Shown: in pieces, positions 9,238 to 18,352 of the stretch | How positions within the stretch are numbered: position 1 is the stretch's first letter | Layout of the letters: each line of letters starts with the position of its first letter | NCBI RefSeq assembly: GCF_014489495.1 | Contig: NZ_CP060780.1 | Coordinates: 1,685,001-1,749,000 of the forward strand | Origin: Sphingomonas daechungensis | GTDB taxonomy: Bacteria; Pseudomonadota; Alphaproteobacteria; Sphingomonadales; Sphingomonadaceae | Length of the DNA: 64,000 nucleotides | Direction of reading: 5' to 3' | The notes under the pieces: model-generated | What the model was told of the DNA's origin: nothing | The model's database searches: none | Seen by the model: only the letters and a program-made list of their open reading frames with translations | Made by a program: the position numbers and the translations under genes

Positions 9238-9899
9238 GCGGGTTCCTGTTCGTAATGCTCGATGACCCAAGGCTCGTCCTGCGCCTTGTCGATCCATTCA
9301 CCGACGTGAGGGTGGGAGAGGACCGCTTTCATGTAGAGCTCGGCGAACGGAGGTAGCGGCACCGAATAAGTGATGAAACGTGTCACAACCGGTGCGTACA
9401 TCATGTCGACGGCGCACCAGCGGCCGAACAGGAAATCGCCTCCGCCGCCAAAGCGCGCGCGGGCCTGCGCCCAAAGGGTCAGGATGCGTTCGATCTCGCC
9501 CCGGACTCCTTCGGGCAACGGCTTGAACGGGAAGGTCTTGCGGACGTTCATCGGAAGCTCGCGGCGGAGGTTCGCAAAGCTCGAGTGCATTTCGGCCGCC
9601 ATCGACCGCGCCATGCCGCAGGCGGTCTCATCGTCCGGCCAGTAGAGCTCCTTGCCGAAGCGGTCGGCGAGAAATTCGACGATGGCAAGACTGTCCCAAA
9701 CGACGCAGTCGCCGTCCCAAAGGATCGGCACCTTGCCGAGCGAAGGCGCGAACTCGTCGCCCTCGCGACGCTTTTCCCAATCCTCGTCGAACATCGGCAC
9801 GACCAGCTCTTCGAACTCCTCGCCCGTCTGCTTCACCGCCAGCCAGCCGCGCATCGACCAGCTCGAATAGGCGCGATTACCGATGATGATCTTCAGCAA
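9234..9899 (-). CDS. Glutathione S-transferase family protein
   Basis: Protein of 221 residues with a thioredoxin-like N-terminal domain (MLKIIIGNRAYSSWSMRGWL, then SLGKVPILWDGDCVVWDSLA, the glutathione gamma-glutamyl contact region) and an all-helical C-terminal domain (FGGGGDFLFGRWCAVDMMYA). The YSSWSMRGWL start is typical of GST subfamilies close to bacterial stress-related forms. Substrate cannot be told. Start ATG 9899; it is ten bases upstream of the engB stop on the same strand, so engB may read through into it. Intact. Confidence 0.85.
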   Translation of the reverse strand: MLKIIIGNRAYSSWSMRGWLAVKQTGEEFEELVVPMFDEDWEKRREGDEFAPSLGKVPILWDGDCVVWDSLAIVEFLADRFGKELYWPDDETACGMARSMAAEMHSSFANLRRELPMNVRKTFPFKPLPEGVRGEIERILTLWAQARARFGGGGDFLFGRWCAVDMMYAPVVTRFITYSVPLPPFAELYMKAVLSHPHVGEWIDKAQDEPWVIEHYEQEPA

Positions 9900-9908
9900 G
9901 GCTATCCC

Positions 9909-10549
9909 TCAGGATGTCGCGGCTTCAAGGATTGCGGTCCGCAGCTCGGCGATACCGGACCCGGTTTCGCTCGATGTCACGATGAGTTGCGGGTGTGCGG
10001 CGGCATGCTTGGCGGCCTCAACCTTCGTCCGCTCTAGCGTTTCGGCGAGATCAGTCGCCTTCACCTTGTCGGCCTTCGTCAGGACAAGCTGGTAATTGAC
10101 TGCCGCACCGTCGAGCATCTCCATGATCTCGAGATCGACCGGTTTGATCCCGTGCCTCGAATCGATCAGCACGATCGCGCGGCGGAGGACTGCGCGGCCG
10201 CGCAGGAAGTCGTTCACCAGGAATCGCCAGCGCTTCACCAGGTCCTTTGGGCTTCCGCAAACCCGTAGCCGGGCATGTCCACCAAGCGGATTTGCGGAGG
10301 TTGGCCGACATCGAAGAAGTTCAGCTCCTGCGTGCGGCCCGGCGTATTCGACGTCCGCGCCAAACCCTTCCGGTTCGTCAAGGCGTTGAGCAACGAGCTT
10401 TTCCCGACGTTCGACCGGCCCGCGAACGCGATCTCCGGATAGTCCGGGTCAGGCAGGAACTTGAGGCCCGGCGCCGACTTCAGGAACTCGACGGGCCCCG
10501 CAAACAGCTTGCGCGCGCGTTCGCTATGCTCGTCCTGCTCCTCCGACAC
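9909..10549 (-). CDS. engB: Ribosome-biogenesis GTPase EngB/YsxC (one frame break)
   Basis: Essential GTPase acting in large-subunit ribosome assembly. Corrected length 213 residues. GTPase motifs are all present: G1 GRSNVGKSS, switch region [12 protein letters not shown]3 DMPGYGFA, G4 LTKADK and G5 VTSS. The frame slips at 10249-10251 (GGG on the plus strand). Adding one base gives [20 protein letters not shown] and joins the two halves. The start is GTG at 10549, one base after the yidC stop, giving [20 protein letters not shown]. It is the last gene of the rpmH-rnpA-yidD-yidC-engB run. Confidence 0.92.
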
Positions 10550-10550
10550 G

Positions 10551-12257
10551 TCAGGTTGTCGCCGGATGCGTGTCGGAGAAGTGGAGGCCGTATCTCTTGT
10601 ACAGCCACCACTGTTGCAGGATCGTCAGGATGTTGCTGGTGACCCAGTAGAGTTGCAGGCCGCTCGCAAACGGCGCCATCACGAACATCATCACCCACGG
10701 CATGATCGCGAAGATCTGCTGCTGCGTCGGGTCGACCGGGGCGGGGTTCAGCTTGAACTGGATCCACATCGTCACGCCAAGCAAGATCGGAAGCACGCCA
10801 ATCGCCAGGAAGTGCGGCGGCGTGAAATCGAGCAGGCCGAACAGATTCACCGGCGTCAACGGGTCCGGAGCCGACAGATCCTGAATCCACAGCACGAACG
10901 GCTGGTGCCGCATTTCGACGCTGACCATCAGCACCTTGTAGAGCGCGTAGAAGACCGGAATCTGGAGCAGGATCGGAAGGCAACCCGCCGCAGGATTGAT
11001 CTTCTCCTGCTGGTACAGCTTCATCATCTCTTGCTGAAGACGCGGCTTGTCTTCCTTGTAGCGCTCCTGGAGCGCCTTCATCTTCGGCTGCAGCTTGCGC
11101 ATCGCCGCCATCGACTGGAACTGCTTCTGCGCAATCGGGAACATCAGCGCGCGGACGATTACCGTCAGGAGAATGATCGCCACGCCGAAGTTGCCGGTGA
11201 TTTGGAACAGCCAGTTCAGCAGGTCGAAGATCGGCCGCATGAACCATTCGAACCAGCCCCAGTCGATCGCCTTGGAAACCTTCGGGACGCCCGCGGCCTC
11301 GTAGCGGTCGAGCGTGGTCTTTTCCTTCGCTCCGGCAAAGACCGAGGTCTTGAAGTTGCTCGATTGACCGGGAGCGACAATTGCGGCGGGTCCGACGCTG
11401 TCCGCCTGGTAGGCGCCGGTGTTGGAATAGCGGAACGAGTCCTGCGTTGTCCCTTCCGGAGCCAGCGCCGTCAGCCAATATTTGTCGGTAAACCCGATCC
11501 AGCCCTTGGATGCGTCATACTTCAGGCCGCTGGGCCCGGCCTCGCGGATCGTCTTCCAGTCGGCCTCGTAGTCCGCCTTGCCGTCGCGGACGGTCATGGG
11601 TCCGACGTGAACCGTCCACGACGACACGTCGGCGGAACGGCCTGCCCGGCTGGAGAAGCTGTAGGGCTGGACCTGGATCGGCTGCGTAGAGCCATTGGTG
11701 ACCCGTTGATCGACCGTAAAGAGGTAGAGGTCGTCGATCGAGATCTTGAGCTCGTAGGTAACGCCCGTGGGGCTGACCCAGCTCAACGTGACTGGCTTGT
11801 CCGGCGTCAGGACGGGCGAGCTTGCCTTCCACAGCGTGTCGGCATTGGGCGTGTCCGGCCCGTTCCAGCTGAACCCGACGAAGGATGCGGCATGGGTCCC
11901 CTGCGGGGAAAGCAGCGCCACCGGAGACGAGTCCTTCTTGTAGGAAACGTGGTGCTTCAGCATCCACAGATCGTCGATCCGTGCTCCCTTGAGGTTGATC
12001 GAGCCGCGCAGCGATGGCGTTTCGATCTGCACGCGCGGCGCTTCCGCGATCACCGCGCTGCGATCGCGCAATTGTGACGGCGTACCTGCGACCGGCGTGT
12101 TGCTGGGTTGCGAGGGCTGATTGGCCGCCTGAACCTTGCCTTTCTCGACCTTTGGCGGAGGATTCGCCGGGACGAACCTGTCGGACAGAAAGCTCCATCC
12201 GAGCAGCACGAGCGCGCTCAGTACGACCGCGAGGATCAGGTTCTTGCTCTCGTTCAC
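10551..12257 (-). CDS. yidC: Membrane protein insertase YidC
   Basis: Inserts and folds inner-membrane proteins, alone or with SecYEG. The 568-residue protein is intact and of normal length. It has an N-terminal helix ([19 protein letters not shown]), a large periplasmic beta domain (about residues 60-345), and the conserved insertase core with [40 protein letters not shown] and [17 protein letters not shown]. It starts at ATG 12257, 13 bases after the corrected yidD stop, and its stop is one base from the engB start. This tight order is standard for the rpmH region. Confidence 0.97.
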   Translation of the reverse strand: MNESKNLILAVVLSALVLLGWSFLSDRFVPANPPPKVEKGKVQAANQPSQPSNTPVAGTPSQLRDRSAVIAEAPRVQIETPSLRGSINLKGARIDDLWMLKHHVSYKKDSSPVALLSPQGTHAASFVGFSWNGPDTPNADTLWKASSPVLTPDKPVTLSWVSPTGVTYELKISIDDLYLFTVDQRVTNGSTQPIQVQPYSFSSRAGRSADVSSWTVHVGPMTVRDGKADYEADWKTIREAGPSGLKYDASKGWIGFTDKYWLTALAPEGTTQDSFRYSNTGAYQADSVGPAAIVAPGQSSNFKTSVFAGAKEKTTLDRYEAAGVPKVSKAIDWGWFEWFMRPIFDLLNWLFQITGNFGVAIILLTVIVRALMFPIAQKQFQSMAAMRKLQPKMKALQERYKEDKPRLQQEMMKLYQQEKINPAAGCLPILLQIPVFYALYKVLMVSVEMRHQPFVLWIQDLSAPDPLTPVNLFGLLDFTPPHFLAIGVLPILLGVTMWIQFKLNPAPVDPTQQQIFAIMPWVMMFVMAPFASGLQLYWVTSNILTILQQWWLYKRYGLHFSDTHPATT

Positions 12258-12270
12258 TTAGGATCCTCGA

Positions 12271-12481
12271 TCAGGGTACAGGGTCGGGGCCTTGGCCGCC
12301 CCAGGGGTGACAGCGCATGATCCGCTTGAAAGCGAGCCATCCACCGCGCGCCGCCCATAGCGTTGAAGTGCAGTGATCGCATAGGCCGAACAGCTAGGCT
12401 GGTAGCGGCAGCTTGGGGGCAAGACGCGCGAGGGCCTTTCTGCCAAGCCTTCGCGATCAGGATCATGCCCTTGGCAATCAC
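12271..12481 (-). CDS. yidD: Membrane protein insertion efficiency factor YidD (two frame breaks)
   Basis: Small membrane-associated protein that helps YidC-dependent insertion. The 70 corrected residues carry the family signature: [18 protein letters not shown] with its three cysteines, then ALQRYG and [18 protein letters not shown] at the C-terminus. Two bases are missing, at GGG 12432-12434 (reads KGPSRVLPP when repaired) and CCC 12354-12356 (reads [14 protein letters not shown]). GTG 12481 starts [14 protein letters not shown] and overlaps the rnpA stop as GTGA. Uncorrected, no single frame covers the gene, so automatic callers will miss it. Confidence 0.88.
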
Positions 12482-12803
12482 GGCCGCGCCTTTTCGAGCG
12501 CCTTCGACAGGTCGCTGCGCAAGGCATTGAATTCACGCTCGATCCCGCTTGAGCGGCCAATCATCACATGGTCTGCGCCGGCATGTCCGCTCGACGGAAT
12601 GATCTCGCGCGCAAGCTCGCGGAAACGGCGCTTCATCCGGTTGCGGATAACCGCCCGCCGACCTTCTTGCTGACGGTGAAGCCCACGCGCTTTACAGGGT
12701 CGCCGTCCTTGCGATCGCGAACGAGCAGCACAAAGCCCGGCATCGCCGCGCGCCGACCGGCGTTCGCAGCGAGAAAATCCGAGCGTTTGCGGAGGATTGT
12801 TAG
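12478..12803 (-). CDS. rnpA: Ribonuclease P protein component (one frame break, start unclear)
   Basis: Protein subunit of RNase P, which matures the 5' ends of tRNAs. The coding region reads [32 protein letters not shown] and, after repair at 12654-12656 (one G/C missing), [18 protein letters not shown], which is the RNR signature. The C-terminus is [15 protein letters not shown]. Corrected length about 108 residues. No ATG, GTG or TTG is found between the rpmH stop and the first conserved residue, so the start is unknown. The same frame is open right through rpmH up to an ATG at 12941. Either a base is missing at the start, or a non-standard or far-upstream start is used. Confidence 0.85.
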
Positions 12804-12934
12804 GCGCTGAGCTTCTTGCGGCCGCGGGCGCGGCGAGCATTCAACACCTTGCGTCCGCCGACGGTCGCCATCCGCGACCGAAAGCCGTGACGGCGCTTGC
12901 GGACGAGGTTGCTCGGCTGGAAGGTGCGCTTCAT
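12800..12934 (-). CDS. rpmH: 50S ribosomal protein L34
   Basis: Component of the large ribosomal subunit. The 44-residue protein [20 protein letters not shown]... ends GRKKLSA and matches L34 at every signature position. ATG 12934, stop TAA 12802-12800. A clear promoter lies about 64 bases upstream. It heads the rpmH-rnpA-yidD-yidC-engB cluster. Confidence 0.98.
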   Translation of the reverse strand: MKRTFQPSNLVRKRRHGFRSRMATVGGRKVLNARRARGRKKLSA

Positions 12935-12997
12935 CGCTCATTCTCTCAAAATCTAAATGAAAAGGGCCGCCATTCCGGCAGCCGCTGTTGCAGCGGG

Positions 12998-13026
12998 CCG
13001 ATAAGGGAGGGCCGCTGCAAAGTCAA
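12998..13026 (-). promoter_or_regulatory. Promoter of the rpmH-rnpA-yidD-yidC operon
   Basis: On the minus strand TTGACT (13026-13021), a 17-base spacer, then TATCGG (13003-12998). The -35 box overlaps the stop codon of the upstream PGPGW-type gene. Spacing and the near-consensus -35 fit a strong housekeeping promoter, as expected for a ribosomal protein gene. Confidence 0.55.
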
Positions 13027-13373
13027 TTCGGCTGGCCCTCTTCGGGCAAACTTGCCTGACGGGCCTTTTCGACTTCCTTACGCCGGCGCGCGCTCCGCCT
13101 GCGCAGTGCAAAGTCCGTCCAGTTCCCCGGCTTCACCTGCTTGCCGAGAACCGTCGGTTCCCACTTCTTGAAACGGGCGTAGCGGCGCTTGGCCCACATG
13201 CTGGTCTTTAGGACCATGGCCAGGCCGATGCCGGCAACGATGACGCCGCCGGGTCCGGGGACTGCACCGACCAGTGGTGCAACCACGAACAAAAGCAGCA
13301 GGCCGACCACGAAGATCGTCCATTCGACAATCGGGTTGTCGATGAATTTTCGCCACTGGTCCTTCGTTATCAT
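13023..13373 (-). CDS. Small inner-membrane protein with PGPGG motif (PGPGW-type)
   Basis: Protein of 116 residues. Two hydrophobic stretches (WTIFVVGLLLLFVVAPLVGA and GGVIVAGIGLAMVLKTSMWA) flank a conserved-looking PGPGG turn, a pattern seen in the 'putative transmembrane protein PGPGW' family. The cytosolic tail is very basic (RRYARFKKWEP ... RRRSARRRKEVEKARQ). Start ATG 13373. The stop lies within the rpmH promoter. Function is unknown. Confidence 0.72.
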   Translation of the reverse strand: MITKDQWRKFIDNPIVEWTIFVVGLLLLFVVAPLVGAVPGPGGVIVAGIGLAMVLKTSMWAKRRYARFKKWEPTVLGKQVKPGNWTDFALRRRSARRRKEVEKARQASLPEEGQPN

Positions 13374-13501
13374 CCCGACGATGTGGGGCCAGTCGCCTTC
13401 TCTCGCAAGGACTTGCGGTGTGGCTCAGGTGCGGGCTAGCAAGTCGGCGCCGAGTTAGGGGGGTGTCTGCGTAGCGCAATGTTGTCCCTTGGCGGTGCCG
13501 C

Positions 13502-15010
13502 ATGACGGCCACCGTCGCCACGGTTGCGTATCTCGGGCTCGAAGCCCGGCCGGTCGAAGTCCAGGTCCAGCTCTCCGCCGGATTGCCCCGTTTCACCATC
13601 GTCGGATTACCGGACAAGGCGGTCGCGGAAAGCCGCGAGCGCGTTCATGCCGCGCTTGCATCGATCGGCCTCGCGCTCCCGCCCAAGCGGATTACCGTGA
13701 ACCTTTCGCCGGCGGACTTGCCGAAGGAAGGGTCGCACTTCGACCTGCCCATCGCGCTCTGCCTCTTGGCTGCAATCGGTGCCGCGGACGCCGAGGCTTT
13801 GTCTCATTACGTCATCGTTGGCGAATTGAAGCTCGATGGGCGGATCGCATCGTCTCCCGGAGTTCTCCTGGCCGCAATCCAGGCGTCGTCAGAGGACAAG
13901 GGCCTGATCTGCCCGGCCGAGCAAGGCGCGGAAGCTGCGTGGGCCGGGAACGTCGAGGTGATCGCGGCGCCGGACCTGTTGGCATTGCTATCTCATCTAA
14001 AGGGGTCGTCAGTGCTCCTTCCGCCGCAGCCGGGCGAAGCGGTCGAACATGCGTCCGGTCCCGACCTTAAGCAGGTCAAGGGTCAGGAAGTCGCCAAGCG
14101 CGCGCTCGAGATTGCCGCGGCCGGCGGCCATAACCTGCTGATGAGCGGTCCTCCGGGCGCCGGGAAGTCGCTTCTTGCGGCTTGCCTTCCCGGCATCCTG
14201 CCGCCCCTTCAATCCGCCGAAGCGCTCGAAGTGTCGATGGTCGCATCTGTCGCTGGGGAACTGGAAGGCGGGCGGATGACCAGGCGCCGGCCATTCCGCG
14301 CACCGCACCACTCGGCATCTATGCCCGCGTTGGTCGGCGGTGGACTTCGCGTTCGACCGGGAGAGATCAGCCTTGCTCACCTTGGCGTCCTGTTCCTCGA
14401 CGAACTGCCGGAATTCCAGCGCGGCGTTCTGGATTCGCTTCGGCAGCCTCTCGAGACCGGCAATGTCAGCGTTGCGCGAGCGAATACGCACGTCACCTTC
14501 CCGGCGCGTGTGCAGCTTGTCGCGGCGATGAACCCCTGCCGGTGCGGCCATCTGGGAGACCCGGCCCTTGCCTGCAGCCGGGCGCCCAGGTGTGCTGCGG
14601 ATTACCAGGCGCGCGTATCGGGGCCGCTGCTCGACCGCATCGATCTGCATGTGGACGTGCAAGGGGTTTCGGCAGCCGACCTGACCTTGCCGCCGCCAGC
14701 GGAAGGAAGCGCGGAGGTCGCGGGCCGAGTGGCGGCTGCCCGCCAGCTGCAGGCCGACCGCTACAACGGCTCAGGAGTACGTACTAACGCGGAGGCCGAC
14801 GGCGAGGTTCTCGAGAGGTTTGCGACACCGGACGAGCCCGGACGCAAGCTCTTAGCGGATGCGGCGGCGGCGATGCGGCTCTCGGCGCGCGGATTCCACC
14901 GGGTCCTCCGCGTCGCGCGCACGGTCGCGGACCTCGCGGAGTCACAGAGTGTCGGCCGGATCCATGTCGCGGAGGCCTTGAGCTACCGAAGGCAGGTGCC
15001 ACGTAATTGA
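13502..15010 (+). CDS. comM: YifB/ComM-type Mg-chelatase-like AAA+ ATPase
   Basis: Hexameric AAA+ helicase-like protein that promotes branch migration during natural transformation (ComM). The 502-residue protein is intact. The N-terminal lon-protease-like S5 fold region (PRFTIVGLPDKAVAESRERV, PKRITVNLSPADLPKEGSHF) is followed by the Mg-chelatase-like AAA+ core. Walker A is SGPPGAGKS, Walker B is VLFLDELPEF, and the AAMNPCRCGH element and the C-terminal SARGFHRVLRVARTVADL helix are present. ATG 13502 after a 128-base gap from the divergent membrane gene. The window also holds comEC, so both DNA uptake and recombination parts of competence are encoded here. Confidence 0.92.
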   Translation: MTATVATVAYLGLEARPVEVQVQLSAGLPRFTIVGLPDKAVAESRERVHAALASIGLALPPKRITVNLSPADLPKEGSHFDLPIALCLLAAIGAADAEALSHYVIVGELKLDGRIASSPGVLLAAIQASSEDKGLICPAEQGAEAAWAGNVEVIAAPDLLALLSHLKGSSVLLPPQPGEAVEHASGPDLKQVKGQEVAKRALEIAAAGGHNLLMSGPPGAGKSLLAACLPGILPPLQSAEALEVSMVASVAGELEGGRMTRRRPFRAPHHSASMPALVGGGLRVRPGEISLAHLGVLFLDELPEFQRGVLDSLRQPLETGNVSVARANTHVTFPARVQLVAAMNPCRCGHLGDPALACSRAPRCAADYQARVSGPLLDRIDLHVDVQGVSAADLTLPPPAEGSAEVAGRVAAARQLQADRYNGSGVRTNAEADGEVLERFATPDEPGRKLLADAAAAMRLSARGFHRVLRVARTVADLAESQSVGRIHVAEALSYRRQVPRN

Positions 15011-15025
15011 TATTTAACAATAACA

Positions 15026-15487
15026 ATGTCTAACGGCGGCAACGGGGGCCAAATGAGACTGTTTGAATCAGCGCGTCAGACGCTCAAGAAATATGCGGAC
15101 TTTTCGGGACGGGCGTCGCGAGAGGAGTTCTGGCTCTTCTTCGCGTTCGTGATCGTTGCCAACGCCGTGGCCGGCATAGTCGGGGCGTTGCTTGGGATGC
15201 GCGGGATCCTCTCCGGCCTCGTCGGTCTCTTGCTGATCGTTCCACAAATCGCCGTTGCCGTTCGCCGCCTGCAAGTCTGGCCGCGAACTTGTCGTTCCCT
15301 GCCTGCTCCTGCTGCTTCTGCCGCTGGCATTCGCGTTCCGGGCATTCTGCCGCAGATCGTCGCCCTCGGCGTCCTCGGAGTCGTCCTGCTCGCGTTCGCG
15401 CACCTGTTGACCCTGTTCATGAAGAGGGGCACGACCGTTCCCAACCGATACGGCGCGGCGCCGACAGCCTTTTCCTTCGCCAGCTGA
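15026..15487 (+). CDS. DUF805 family inner-membrane protein (centre probably out of frame)
   Basis: Small membrane protein of 153 residues as read. The N-terminus has the DUF805 hallmark YADFSGRASREEFWLFFAF, two membrane helices and VAVRRL; the C-terminus ends GTTVPNRYGA, also typical. Between about 15270 and 15345 the residues look wrong (RTCRSLPAPAASAAG), while the next frame reads SGRELVVPCLLLLLLPLAFA, a proper membrane helix. A net loss of two bases near 15272 and one in GGG near 15338 would explain it. Function of the family is unknown. Start ATG 15026, 15 bases after comM. Confidence 0.7.
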   Translation: MSNGGNGGQMRLFESARQTLKKYADFSGRASREEFWLFFAFVIVANAVAGIVGALLGMRGILSGLVGLLLIVPQIAVAVRRLQVWPRTCRSLPAPAASAAGIRVPGILPQIVALGVLGVVLLAFAHLLTLFMKRGTTVPNRYGAAPTAFSFAS

Positions 15488-15536
15488 CAACCATCGGTTG
15501 TCCTGGAGGCAAGCCGTCGCTAGCTAGGCGCTTCGG

Positions 15537-15621
15537 GCCCCTGTGGCGGAATGGTAGACGCGCTCGACTCAAAATCGAGTTCCTAACCGGAGTGTCCGTT
15601 CGAGTCGGACCAGGGGCACCA
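15537..15621 (+). tRNA. tRNA-Leu (CAA)
   Basis: Acceptor stem GCCCCTG pairs with CAGGGGC; the anticodon loop CTCAAAA gives anticodon CAA, reading the UUG leucine codon. A long variable arm (class II tRNA) lies between the anticodon and T arms. The 3' CCA is encoded (15619-15621). Confidence 0.95.
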
Positions 15622-15676
15622 CGAATTCCTTCGCAAGCCGCTGGCGAGCAAGGCTTATCGCGGATATCGTCAGCCC

Positions 15677-16887
15677 ATGGATGCTCGGACAACGAAAGCG
15701 AAGGCCGCTCCGCCGCCACCGCCGGAGATTCCGCACGCATTGATTGAAAGCAGTGCAAAGCGAGATCGGCTGCTTGCATCGATTGCGCTGATCGCGGGCA
15801 TCGGCAGCCTGCTTGCATTGCCATTCGCATTGAGGGCGGGCGCAGAGTTCTTCATGCCCGTCACGGCCGCGCTGGTCGTCGCCATCACGCTTGTACCGAT
15901 GCTGGAATGGTTCGAGCGGCGCGGGGTGCCGTCACGCCTGGCCGCCGGGCTTTGCATCATCTTCTTCATCCTGATCGCCGTCTTTGCGATCGGCTCGATC
16001 GTCCTTCCGGCCATCGACTGGGTTGCGTTGGTGCCGGAACGTATCCCGAGGGTGAAGGCAGAGCTGGATCCGGTGCTCGACCTCTACAAGGCGTTCGACA
16101 AGTTCGTTGACCGAATTTTCTCGCAGATCACCGTCTTTCCAGATCGTGGCGGACGGACCGTCACGCTGGAGACGCCCAACTCGCTCGGGGCCTCCTCGCC
16201 ACGTCCGCACCGCATGTCCTCATCCAGCTCTTCTTCTCGCTGTTGGTGATCTTCTTTTTTCTCGCCGGCTGGACGTCGATGCGGAAGAAGACGATCGTCA
16301 GCCGCGGCAGCTTTGAGGGCGCGCTGACCACGGCGCGAGTGATCCAGCAGGTCGTCGACGCCACCTCGATCTACATCGGCACCATCACCCTCATCAACGT
16401 GACCCTAGGCGCGCTGACGGCATTGATCCTGTGGCAGCTGGGCATGGATTCCCCGATCATGTGGGGCGGCATCGTCGCGGTGCTGAACTACATCCCTTAC
16501 CTCGGCCCGATCGTGTCGGCGTTGCTGCTGTTCCTCGGCGGATTGATGATCTTCTCGGATGTGTGGACGGCGATGCTTCCACCTCTGATCTTCGTCGGCC
16601 TGCACATGGTGGAAGCCAATTTCATCACGCCGATGATCGTCGGCAAGAGATTGACCATCAGCCCGCTGGCGATCCTGATCGCGCTGAGCTTCTGGTCCTG
16701 GGTTTGGGGGACGACGGGTGCGCTGCTTGCCGTCCCGTTGCTGATCATCATGAAGACGATTTTCTCGGCCGCCGGAACGCCTGACATCGCGGGCTTCCTG
16801 TTCGAACACGGCACGCTGACGCATGTCGGCGATGAGGAAGAAGAAAAAGACTCAGCCGATGTTGACACCCCGCAGGGTGCCACCTAG
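15677..16887 (+). CDS. AI-2E/PerM family membrane transporter (one frame break)
   Basis: Member of the AI-2 exporter family (also called PerM or UPF0118), about eight membrane segments; transport substrate unknown. Corrected length 403 residues. The N-terminal Pro-rich tail is followed by paired helices (ALRAGAEFFMPVTAALVVAI; LAAGLCIIFFILIAVFAIGS), a periplasmic segment, and the conserved C-terminal part with LNYIPYLGPIVSALL, NFITPMIVGKRLTISPLAIL and GTTGALLAVPLLIIMK. The frame slips at GGGG 16187-16190; one added G gives SLGGLLATSAPHVLIQLFFS. The C-terminal tail is acidic (GDEEEEKDSADVD). Lies between two tRNA genes. Confidence 0.88.
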
Positions 16888-16907
16888 TTCGCCGCCACGC
16901 CAAAAAC

Positions 16908-16984
<77 letters not shown>

Positions 16985-17003
16985 TTCCTGAAATCTGGAT
17001 TGC

Positions 17004-18086
17004 TTATTGCGGCGAGCCGCTGGCGCTTCCGGCCGTGGCGCTGGCGACGCCGAGCGGCTTGTCGTCCACCGCAGCCATGCCGCCGTTCAGCGACCAGCGC
17101 AAATTGTCCGAAGCCTTCACTTCCTCGACATACTCCTTGTGCTTCACCTCGTCCGACGCCTTGCGGGCGGTCAGGTTGAAGCGAACCGCAACGCGCTTGT
17201 CGCCGCGCATCGACGGGGCGAGCTTGATCGTCTCGGCGCCCGGTATCTCGGCGATCGCCTTGCCGACATCTCCAGCCTGCCCGCGTGTCGCAATATCGCG
17301 CTGTTCGGCAAGGATAGCCGCCGACCGCAATGCGCCGACATTCGGCTCGCTGCGCGCATAGGACTGTACGAAGGCGGCCGGACGACCCATCCGCCAGCCC
17401 AACGATAGAAGATGTGTGCCCCAACGATTGCGTTCTTGGTCAGGGTCGGCGCCCAGTAAGGGACGACGTAATTCGCATGGTAGTGGGTGGCGTTGCCGAC
17501 GGGCTTATAGACGTAGCCGTTCAGTGCCGCCTCGGCGACGGCCTTGGCGCGGTTCCATGCACCAAGCTCCGGCCGCGCATCAGCGAGCCGTCGCAGGTAA
17601 AGGTGAACTGGCAGCCGGTCGCGCGCGTCGAACCTTCATACACGACGCCGCAGACGTTCGCGGGGAAGGCCGGATGGCGAACCCTGTTAAGAACGACCTG
17701 AGCGACGGCGCGCTGTCCATCGAGGCTTTCCTGGCCCGCCTCGTAATAGACAGCGCTGGTCAGGCATTCGAGCGCTCTGCCCGCGCCGCAGAGTCAGCGG
17801 AGCCGAGCGAGAAGGCTTTGGCGGCAGGGTTCGGTCCCGTGTCGATCGCAATCCCCTGGTTGATCGCTTCCGCTTGCTCGACGGGCAATTGCCGGACGAG
17901 CAGGGGAGGCGGAGCAGGAAGGGCTTTCGGATCAGACGCGGAGGGCAGGCCTGACAAAGACGGCGTCGAACCCGCCGAGCCGGCGAGCGCGATGACGCCG
18001 GCAAGGGCGACGGCGCCGGCCATCACCACTTCGTAGGGTCGCTCGCGCAAGAAGCGCGCGGCCTGCAAGGCGATCGTCTGTGTCAC
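17004..18086 (-). CDS. SleB/CwlJ-type cell wall hydrolase (three frame breaks)
   Basis: Peptidoglycan hydrolase of the Hydrolase_2 (SleB/CwlJ) family, probably a periplasmic lytic enzyme tethered by an N-terminal membrane helix (VVMAGAVALAGVIALAGS). Corrected length 361 residues. A Pro-rich linker leads to the catalytic domain: CLTSAVYYEAGQESLDGQRA holds the catalytic Glu, followed by VAQVVLNRVRHPAFP, GCQFTFTCDGS and VGNATHYHANYVVPYWAP. Breaks lie at 17780-17782, near 17575 and at 17386-17388; one added base at each joins all parts. I chose GTG 18086 (VTQTIALQAARF); an internal ATG upstream of AGAVALAG is possible. The extra ~130 residues at the C-terminus have no known domain. Confidence 0.82.
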
Positions 18087-18121
18087 GGGAGCGAGTGATA
18101 TAGTGAAATAACACGCTCGAT

Positions 18122-18352
18122 TCAATTGCGCGGCTTCGGATTCGCCCGCCAATGCCCCGTTTGCGACCAGCGGATCAGCGGCCGCAAAGGCGCGATCCAA
18201 GCGATTCCCATGACCAGGTAGAAGAGCGATTGGAGCAGGATCGGCCAGCGTCCGACGAAACTCGAGAGGCTTGCAACGAGGATCGCCCAGAAGAGGATCA
18301 GAAGCAGGATCGCGGCGATTCCTGCACCTCTCCGCCAACTCGGTTCAGTCAC
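18122..18352 (-). CDS. DUF2842 small membrane protein
   Basis: Protein of 76 residues with two membrane helices (GIAAILLLILFWAILVASL and LFYLVMGIAWIAPLRPLI) joined by FVGRWPILLQS, the DUF2842 pattern restricted to alphaproteobacteria. Starts at GTG 18352, overlapping the stop of the formyl-THF ligase gene as GTGA, so it is translated from the same message. Function unknown. Confidence 0.85.
   Translation of the reverse strand: MTEPSWRRGAGIAAILLLILFWAILVASLSSFVGRWPILLQSLFYLVMGIAWIAPLRPLIRWSQTGHWRANPKPRN

Noticed and set aside
10461..12077. A 538-codon open frame opposite yidC
   Set aside because: Antisense shadow of intact YidC; no recognisable protein features.
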